Made by a program: the position numbers and the translations under genes
In this document: positions 57,972 through 64,000 of the stretch, piece after piece
Layout of the letters: the number at the start of each line of letters is the position of its first letter
Position numbering within the stretch: position 1 is the first letter of the stretch
Notes under the pieces: model-generated
What the model was told of the DNA's origin: nothing
Seen by the model: the letters and a program-made list of their open reading frames with translations, nothing else
The model's database searches: none
Origin: Chara braunii
Taxonomy: Eukaryota > Streptophyta > Charophyceae > Charales > Characeae
Length of the DNA: 64,000 nucleotides
Assembly (NCBI GenBank): GCA_003427395.1
Contig: BFEA01000314.1
Coordinates: 511,552-575,551, forward strand
Direction of reading: 5' to 3'

Positions 57972-58463
57972 CTACCGTCCATGGGATGATGGTGTCCAAC
58001 GACAATGTGACAGGCGAGCCATGCTCGAACTTAAAGGGCGACATCCCGATAGCCGGGTGAATAGACAAGTTGTATGCCAACTCCACGTCCGACAACCGCT
58101 CGACCCAATCCCTTTGATCGGGGTGGATAAGAGTGCGAAGAAGAACCTGTGCGGTTTTATGCGCGCTTTCCATCTAACCTCGGTCTGTGGGTGGCGAGCC
58201 GAACTCGGCTTGGGAGATGAGCCCCTTCGTTTGACGAGAGCCAACCAAAAGTCGGCCATAAACCGAGTGTCACGGTCGCAAACGATCTCCTTGGGGTAAC
58301 CCTTGGCGCAAATGCAACCGGCGTAAAGAACCTCGGCCAGCTCCGATGCGTTGGCGTGATAGCGACAAGGCAAAAACATGGCGAACTTGGTGAGTCGATT
58401 GACCACCGTGAGAATTCTATCCAGGCCGGTCTTGTGCTTGGGGAACGGCCTGGTGATGTTCAT
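57972..58463 (-). pseudogene. Chromovirus integrase catalytic core
   Basis: GLDRILTVVNRLTKFAMFLP and GYPKEIVCDRDTRFMADFW carry the second catalytic Asp region, and HPQTE is the approach to the catalytic Glu. The frame then shifts; its continuation, RDWVERLSDVELAYNLSIHP with SPFKFEHGSP, lies in the frame 57832-58173. Confidence 0.88.
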
Positions 58464-58502
58464 GGCAATCGATTCTCGTCGTCCTAAGGGGACCAGTAAT
58501 GG

Positions 58503-58715
58503 TCAGGACTCATAGAGCAGACGATGGTTGCGGGATATGCAACGCCGGCAAACCTCGCATGACTCGCAATAGTGTGTGACGTCGCCGAGAAGGCCGGGAC
58601 ACCAAAAGCGCTCGCGAAGTCGGCCAATAGTACGATTGACTCCAAAGTGTCCAGTGGCGGGAGCGTCGTGGNACTCACCAAGAAGCTGCGTACGCAAGTG
58701 TGGGTCACTTGGCAC
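58503..58715 (-). pseudogene. Chromovirus integrase HHCC zinc finger
   Basis: H-D-A-P-A-T-G-H-F-G-V-N-R-T, then FWCPGLLGDVTHYCESCEVC supply the His-His-Cys-Cys set. The ambiguous base at 58672 falls just before the first His. The upstream part of the same protein is in another frame (58484-59047). Confidence 0.88.
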
Positions 58716-60347
58716 TCAAAGAAGATCCTTCCCCACGAGTGGACAAACAAGTAGCCCTCTTGGATCGGATAATGCGAAGGCGCCAAATTTGGAGAGGAGC
58801 AATTCGCATATTTGTCGAGAAACTCGGGGTCAACCTGATCGCCGCGGATGAAGCTGTCCCGCAGGTCGTCGTCAATGTCAAACGTCAAGTAGACCGCGGT
58901 ACAAAGGTCCAAGCGCCGCAAAAGAGCGTTTGCAAAACAGTTCGACTTTCCTGGGATGTGATTGAGGAAGAAGTCAAACTGGTCGATGAAGGTCATCCAA
59001 CGGGCAATGGTACTATTGACCGTTTCTTGGGTCTTGTAGAAAACCAATGGATTGTTATCCGTGACCCATCGGAATTGTCTTCGACCGAGAAGAAAATACC
59101 GCCACCGCTTAAACCACCACTACCCCCGCTGACCTAAATTCACCTTTCCTGGACTTACGGACCAGGTTCTTAAGGGGGTGGCGACCAGCAGGCGCAGGCG
59201 GGTCCGGTCCAAGGATTTTCAACCGTCAACTTTGACGATTTTTCGCGCTCAGAAGAATTAACAAAAACATCTGAAAATTTGAGATTCTAGATTAGGTTGT
59301 GATCTTTCCAGGAAAAATATCAAGAAAATGAAGAAAAAAAAAAAATGTATTGTTTGCCACTCTACTATGTGTGGGTCGAAGGGGATAAGTAACCCAACTT
59401 CCGCAATTTTTGGTGCTCATAAGGTTGACTCAACAACTCTGAAAGTTTGAGGGTCCACAAATTTTGTCGTGATCTTTGTAGGAAAAATATTAAAAAAATA
59501 AAATAAAATCATTTGAACCGCGAAATAAATCGCGGGGGCAATTCGACACATTTGCCAACTTTGCCACTCCGCCAGTTCCCCCCACTATGCTGCCGGTAGC
59601 CCTCATGGACCTGTACTACTGGTCCCCCCTAATTTATGACGGCGGGGGTAGTGGTGGCTTAAGTGGGTGTACGAAGGCCAACAACTCCTTCCGTGCGTTG
59701 TCAAATGAGGGCAAGATGGGCACCTTCTTGCGAAAGTACTCGACCGTGTGCCAATCCATGCCATTGTGTTGCTCGAGGACGGCACCAATGCCATAGTCGG
59801 ACGCATCGGTAGTGACGTGCGTCGACAAAAGCGGGTCATAGATCTGTAAAACCTCTACGGATAGCAAGGCGGCTTTGAAGGAGGAAGCCTGTGCATCGTC
59901 GTCGAAGTCGGACGGTCGGTCCTCACATTGAAGCTTGGTCAAGTTAGGCGTGATCTTCGAATAGACCTTGATGAAACGTTGGTAGTAGCTGGCTAAGCCA
60001 AGAAATGAGCGGACATCCGTGACGTTCCTCGGCTCCGGCCACTCTTGGACGACTTGAATCTTGTCAGATAACAGACTGATGCCCTCAGGTGTGACAAAAT
60101 GGCCCAAGTACTCCAACTCTTGACATACGAACTCGCATTTGTTGCAGTTGGCTTTGTACTTGGCGCGACGGTGCGTCTCCAACACACATCGAAGATGCTC
60201 GAGATGGTCCTCCAAAGTCCGGCTATAGACAAGGATATCGTCCAAGTAGACCAGCACAAACCGGTCCACCATCACGCGAAACTCATTGGTCATCGCCGCT
60301 TGAAAAGTCGTTCGGGCATTGGTGAGGCCAATGACATGACCGCCCAC
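58700..60347 (-). pseudogene. Chromovirus RT C-terminal half and RNase H, interrupted
   Basis: Frame 60347-59634 has VDRFVLVYLDDILVYSRTLE (catalytic Y-L-D-D), the F-L-G-L-A-S-Y-Y-Q-R-F-I motif and the RNase H start (TTDASDYGIGAVLEQHNG with its catalytic Asp). It is cut within the RNase H ELLAFVHPL motif by the element at 59113-59658. On the far side the same frame resumes and reaches MTFIDQFDFFLNHIPGKSN, with the D-A/N-L-R end of RNase H. Confidence 0.9.
59113..59658. mobile_element. 546-bp TTAA-flanked TIR element inserted in RNase H
   Basis: Terminal inverted repeats: left ACCACCACTACCCCCGC (59113-59129) and right its reverse complement with one change (59642-59658), with looser similarity beyond. 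TTAA lies directly outside both ends (59109-59112 and 59659-59662). Removing the element with one TTAA keeps the host RNase H frame open, which confirms the borders. The interior is AT-rich without coding potential. TTAA target duplication is characteristic of piggyBac-type elements; a 3-bp TAA duplication of a Harbinger-type element cannot be excluded. Confidence 0.82.
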
Positions 60348-60961
60348 TCAAAATGCCCGTACCTCATCTTGAACGTGAATTTGTAGTGATCTTGCGGGCG
60401 TATCGAGATTTGGTGATAGCCCGACTTCAAATCTAACTTGGAAAAGTACTTTGCGCCGCCCAAATGCTCAAGAAGATCGTCGATACGAGGAAGAGGCCCC
60501 ACATTCCTGCCGGTTTGCGCATTGAGCTTGCGATAGTTAATGGATAAGCGTACATCCTTGTTGTTCTTGTGTACGAAGAGAACCAGCGCACCATATGGTG
60601 AGGTACTAGGGCGGATCCAACCCTTACCCAACAAGTCGCCGAGTTGCGTCCGGAGAACCACGAGCTCTTCCTTGCTCATGCGATAGATGCAACCTCTCGG
60701 CGGCATGACACCAGCCTCAAGGATGATCTCATGGGAGATCGGCTGATCCGACACCACACCGGTAGGAGACTCGAAGACATCGGCGAACTCGTCAAGCAAC
60801 CGCACCACGCGGGGGTCTGAAGACAAGCCCGTAGGTGAAGATTCCGTCGCTGCAACGGTCTGAAGAAAACAAAGGCCGATCTCGTCGGTCCACTCGTTTT
60901 TTTTTCTTTTCTTTCGAAGGGCTACGCCGCACTCTGCTGCAGTGCAATACAGACGCAACAC
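60290..60961 (-). pseudogene. Chromovirus reverse transcriptase N-terminal half
   Basis: After a linker (DEFADVFESPTGVVSDQPIS) the frame has YRMSKEELVVLRTQLGDLLG, GWIRPSTSPYGALVLFVHKN, DVRLSINYRKLNAQTGRN and FSKLDLKSGYHQISIRPQDH, the classical RT fingers-palm start including the first catalytic Asp. A frameshift near 60330, inside the RYGHFE...GLTNA motif, moves the rest to frame 60347-59634. The annotated first ~20 residues are encoded by the U2 insertion, not by the element. Confidence 0.92.
60884..60895. repeat. Target-site duplication of the U2 retrocopy, 3' copy
   Basis: GTCGGTCCACTC on the plus strand, identical to 61119-61130. Confidence 0.9.
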
Positions 60962-61118
60962 TGGAGGGGTCGAGTAAGCAAAAGCTTACCCGTATGACCC
61001 CTCCGTGGCCCAGAAAAATTAATTTCATATGGTGTGGTTCGATGGACCACAGATTAGATATTAAACTGATCAGAACAGGTACTACACTTGATCTTAGCCA
61101 AAAGGCCGAGAAAGGTTT
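60896..61118 (-). ncRNA. U2: U2 spliceosomal snRNA retrocopy, full-length, with A-rich tail
   Basis: The minus strand starts at 61118 with AAACCTTTCTCGGCCTTTTG and continues GCTAAGATCAAGTGTAGTA, which includes the branch-point-pairing GTAGTA. Then follow the stem IIa region (GTGGTCCATCGAACCAC), an Sm-like site (TTAATTTTTCTGG), a strong stem III (GGAGGGGTC paired with GACCCCTCC) and a stem IV region with TATTGCA. The RNA-like part ends near 60913; an A-rich tail (GAAAGAAAAGAAAAAAAAAC) fills 60912-60896. Identical 12-bp direct repeats flank it, and it interrupts the chromovirus pol frame. No snRNA promoter elements precede it. A few substitutions against the plant consensus (for example in the GUAGUA-downstream stretch) may be parental or acquired. 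Probably a non-transcribed retrocopy made by LINE machinery. Confidence 0.92.
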
Positions 61119-61130
61119 GTCGGTCCACTC
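61119..61130. repeat. Target-site duplication of the U2 retrocopy, 5' copy
   Basis: Directly abuts the first nucleotide of the U2 sequence (61118), showing that the RNA 5' end is complete. Confidence 0.9.
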
Positions 61131-61543
61131 TTAAGCACAAGTGGCCCGAAAAGACGTGGCCGTCACAACTTGGCACCATATCGAAGGGTGAGGAGGAGAA
61201 ATGGTGCACGGGACTTCGACGCCAAAAGCGTCGCGAACGGTAAGTGTCCGCCGATGAAAGTTGACCGTGTGATCCACACTTGCGAGCCAAGGCATCCCTA
61301 AAATGATGTCCAAGTCCATGTCCAACACGTCAAACGTGACCGGCTCGCTTAAATGTGGCCCGAAATAAACTGGCATGGGCTCGATAGAGCGATCAAGAAG
61401 TTGTTGCATCCGACCGTCCGCCATCTTGACCGCCATAGAATGTGGCTTCCTTCGAACTTGTGCGCCAAGGCCGGCCCTTTGTATAAAGGGCAGCTCATGA
61501 AATTGCGAGTCGCGTTGCTATCCGGCAAAGCGCTGCAGGACAC
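61131..61543 (-). pseudogene. Chromovirus aspartic protease (retropepsin) region
   Basis: Frame 61543-61349 has ALPDSNATRNFMS, equivalent to the active-site D-S-G-A-T-x-N-F-I/M-S motif but with Asn where Gly is expected, which should impair activity. After a frameshift the frame 61436-61131 continues with MPVYFGPHLSEPVTFDVLDM, DLDIILGMPWLASVDHTVNF, the conserved I-L-G-M-x-W-L motif. A TAA stop follows just before the U2 target site. Confidence 0.88.
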
Positions 61544-61969
61544 TTGCCAAACTTGGATACGGTGTCGGGCTTTCCTAGCTCCCTACGGCTCGTTGAGCCT
61601 GCGAGGTATTTCCTGCCGTCAGGAGATCGCCCGTGCTGCCCCGAGTAAGCCCCCTGTCGCCGACCGGGTTCAGCCGCCCGACAGTCCCCTTGAATACCCC
61701 CTCCCTCTCTATTACCCTTCGAAGGGCTCCCAGAGGGTCTTGGCGACGCCGAAATTTTGGAGCGGCCGAGGCTCGCGGCGTAGCGTGTCCGCAATAACTA
61801 CCGACCCCGCCGTCTCCTGCCGCCTGGCGTTCGCGCGAACAAGATCCGTGCCGAGGCTTTCGAACACGAACTGGTTCGACCTTAAGTGCTTTCCCAACGG
61901 TCAGATTCGGAGCTCGGTCGGGCTAGGCCCTAAGCTCTCCAGGTTCAGCGGTCAGTTCGACCCCTAGAA

Positions 61970-62530
61970 GGGCAAGACCTCAAGTTCACCAGGCTCGGAA
62001 ACGAGAACACGAACCGGACCCAAACTGCGAGAACCCAGTTCACCGAACTCACGCGCGAGCCCGAACCCGAAATGCAGAGGGACACAAGCTCACAGAAAAG
62101 AGTGCGCAACTGCACCAAGCTCAAAGGCGAGCCCGAACTCGAAAAGCAGAGGAACACAAGCTCACATAAAAGAGTGCACGACCGCACCAAGCTCGAAGAC
62201 GAGCCCGAACTCACAGAAAAGAGTACACAGTTGTACCAAGCTCAAAGGCGAGCACGAACTCGAAAGGCATAAGCTCACAGAAAAGAGTACACAACTGCAC
62301 CAAGCTCAAAGGCGAGCCCGAACTCGAAAAGCGGAGGAACACAAGCTCACAGAAAAGAGTGCACGACCGCACCAAGCTCAAAGACGAGATTGAACTCACA
62401 GAAAAGAGTACACAACTGTACCAAGCTCAAAGGCGAGCACGAACTCGAAAAGCATAAGCCCACAGAAAAGAGTACACAACTGCACCAAGGTCAAAGGCGA
62501 GTTCGAACTCGCAAGTTCACAAGTGCTTCA
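61970..62530. repeat. Higher-order tandem repeat, 185-bp period
   Basis: Short related units sharing CTCACAGAAAAGAGT, GCACCAAGCTCAAAGGCGAG and GAACTCGAAAAGC alternate in a fixed order. GAGCCCGAACTCGAAAAGC starts at 62129 and 62314, giving a 185-bp superunit present about twice with a degenerate leader. Confidence 0.85.
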
Positions 62531-62641
62531 GAAACGAGTGCACAAGCTGGTCCTGAGCCAGAAACCGAACATAGTGAATGGACTTGTCGGACCGATCGCC
62601 CATCTCCCTCAGCGGCTGTCTCCTCGCTCCTTCTCTAGCCC

Positions 62642-62646
<5 letters not shown>

Positions 62647-62718
<72 letters not shown>

Positions 62719-62728
62719 CCCCTTCGAG

Positions 62729-62765
<37 letters not shown>

Positions 62766-62832
62766 TACCCCCTTCGTGTGTCGCTCTCTCTCTCTCTCCC
62801 TCTCTCCCTTTCTCTCTCTCTCTCTCCCTCAC
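62647..62832. repeat. Long interrupted CT microsatellite
   Basis: Pure CT from 62647 to about 62714, then two interruptions containing TTACCCCCTTCG (about 62715 and 62765), then further CT/CCT. Frames through it give Leu-Ser or Arg-Glu runs. Confidence 0.95.
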
Positions 62833-63708
62833 TCTTCTTCTCTGCGTCGATCGCTGGCGCGCTCGGCAACAGGCCCTTAAACCGCGCGTCGCCGCTCTGA
62901 ACCTTCCGTGTGCGAGCCCCACCGCTCCGTGTCGTCGCCGGAACGGCTGGCTATGGCTTCCTTCCGGCTAACTCGACCCGCTCCCGTCTTCCCTCTTCGA
63001 CCACCGAGTCGAAGCTCTTCTGAACCTGGCGTTCACGACGAGCGCCCTACTGTGAGTCCCTAGAGTCCAAATCACATCGCGGAGCGCCCCCAGCGTGCAT
63101 TCCGCTCTTGCCTGCAAACCTCCCTGAGGACAACTTCCCAGACGCAGCGCGCCCGATTCCCCGTGCGAGTCCCCCACCCCTTCTCCGCATCCGCCGTAGC
63201 GCAAGGAGAGATCTAAGAGGTCGGGCAGGCGTGTCCGCCGAGTGCGTCCGATCCCTCCCCCACGTGAGATCCCGGTCTTCGTCACCTACCTTCTCGTAGC
63301 GTCTCGTGAGCGTCTAACCCTGGCGCCCCCTGCTATGGCTCGTCACCACACCTCCCCCCTATCTCCCCTTCCCCTCCTAAGAAGCAGCGAGTGCTCCCGG
63401 AGTCGCCGAGCGCCTCTCCCAGTCGGTAAGTGAGCGTACTTCCCTCGCGACCTCCCCCTTGATCTCGACGTATTCGTCCCCCTCTCCTTCTCGGACCTCT
63501 CTCTCTTCCTCTTTGCAGTTGCCTCGAGACTGAACGCTGTCGAGCGCGAACGCGTGCCCCGGCTTCCTCCCTCTCCGCGCGCATACCGCTTCTTGTCCTT
63601 CTCCTTCTCCCTCTCTCTCCCCGAGACTCTCTCTCGGACTCCTCAACCCGCATCTCTCGTGTCGAACGTTTCCTCGGGCGCTGTACCGTACTCCCGACAG
63701 ATCCGTGC

Positions 63709-64000
63709 GCCCCGAGTAAGCCCCCTGTCACCGACTGGGTTCAGCCGCCCGGTAGTCCCCTTGAATACCCCCTCCCTCTCTATTACCCTTCGAAGGGCTC
63801 CCAGAGGGTCTCGGCGACGCCAAAATTTTGGAGCGGCCGAGGCTCGCGGCGTAGCATGTCCGCAATAACTACCGACCCCGCCGTCTCCTGCCGCCTGGCA
63901 TTCGTGCGAACAAGATCCGTGCCGAGGCTTTCGAACACGAACTGGTTCGACCTTAAGTGCTTTCCCAACGGTCAGATTCGGAGCTCGGTCGGGCTAGGCC
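63709..64000. repeat. Second copy of the 2.07-kb repeat, cut by the window end
   Basis: Matches 61638-61929 base for base apart from about nine transitions, most at CG dinucleotides. It continues to the last base of the window. Confidence 0.93.

Larger units (their letters stand above)
56580..61543 (-). mobile_element. Ty3/gypsy chromovirus-type LTR retrotransposon, degenerate and nested
   Basis: Minus-strand order: protease (61543-61131), reverse transcriptase (60961-about 59990), RNase H (about 59990-58900), integrase zinc finger and core (58715-57972), integrase C-terminal module (57938-57606), chromodomain-like end (57584-57440), PPT and LTR start (57316-57303). This pol order defines Ty3/gypsy. 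gag and the 5' LTR are not visible; identity stops near 61560. The element carries several frameshifts and stops, one N (58672) and two later insertions, at 59113-59658 and 60896-61118. Confidence 0.9.
61638..63708. repeat. ~2.07-kb repeat unit
   Basis: The first 292 bp (starting GCCCCGAGTAAGCCCCCTGT) recur at 63709-64000 at a fixed offset of 2071 bp without indels and with about nine differences. The unit contains a higher-order tandem repeat (61970-62530), a long CT tract (62647-62830) and a GC-rich, CG-rich part. Either a tandem array or the paired termini of an element 2 kb long; borders do not show TG...CA. Confidence 0.8.

Noticed and set aside
61638-61930. rRNA or rDNA spacer
   Set aside because: No conserved rRNA segment is readable on either strand; only the general look (CG-rich, subrepeats, CT tract) suggested it.
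62129-62498. CRISPR-like array
   Set aside because: The repeats are contiguous related units without unique spacers, and the genome is eukaryotic.

Overview
This window is nuclear DNA from a green plant-lineage organism (streptophyte). The only intact cellular gene is a plant-type eukaryotic translation initiation factor 3 subunit A (eIF3a), split into many exons by GT-AG introns. A plant-like U2 snRNA sequence and a Ty3/gypsy element with an apparent chromodomain fit the same picture. The large, repeat-filled introns, the N-filled gaps and the dense decayed transposons would suit a large-genome charophyte alga such as Chara, but that placement is inference. Nothing here looks bacterial, viral or organellar.

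Layout. 1-5124: no recognisable gene. It holds a purine-skewed stretch, an array of palindromic and 25-bp repeats broken by a 150-N gap, and unassigned DNA that should contain the unseen first eIF3a exon or lead to it. 5125-24424: eIF3a on the plus strand, 12 visible coding exons encoding about 1065 residues to the stop, missing only the first ~14 residues. Its introns carry foldback elements, a 153-bp hairpin, tandem duplications and, in the 6.25-kb last intron, a degenerate ~150-170-bp tandem array with a 574-N gap. 24425-34000: non-coding, with local duplications and GA/CT-rich repeats. 34000-39700: AT-rich, with a near-perfect 159-bp foldback. 40080-44290: a decayed L1-type LINE (endonuclease plus reverse transcriptase) on the plus strand. 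44290-52650: unassigned DNA, a 767-bp terminal-inverted-repeat element with a 6-bp target duplication, AT-rich spacer, a CATG-rich stretch, long CT tracts and a Ty3-type integrase fragment. 53714-54510: a minus-strand Josephin-domain fragment next to a RING finger, frameshifted. 56580-61543: a degenerate minus-strand Ty3/gypsy chromovirus (protease, RT, RNase H, integrase, chromodomain, polypurine tract and LTR start). It is interrupted by a TTAA-flanked 546-bp element and by a full-length U2 snRNA retrocopy with an A-rich tail and 12-bp target duplication. 61638-64000: a repeat unit of about 2.07 kb with internal higher-order repeats, starting again at 63709.

Taken together, one housekeeping gene sits in a repeat-dominated neighbourhood. 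The nested insertions give a relative history: the chromovirus came first, then a DNA element and an snRNA retrocopy inserted into it, the latter probably by LINE machinery. The most unusual items are the U2 retrocopy and the Josephin/RING combination. No convincing new multigene system was found.
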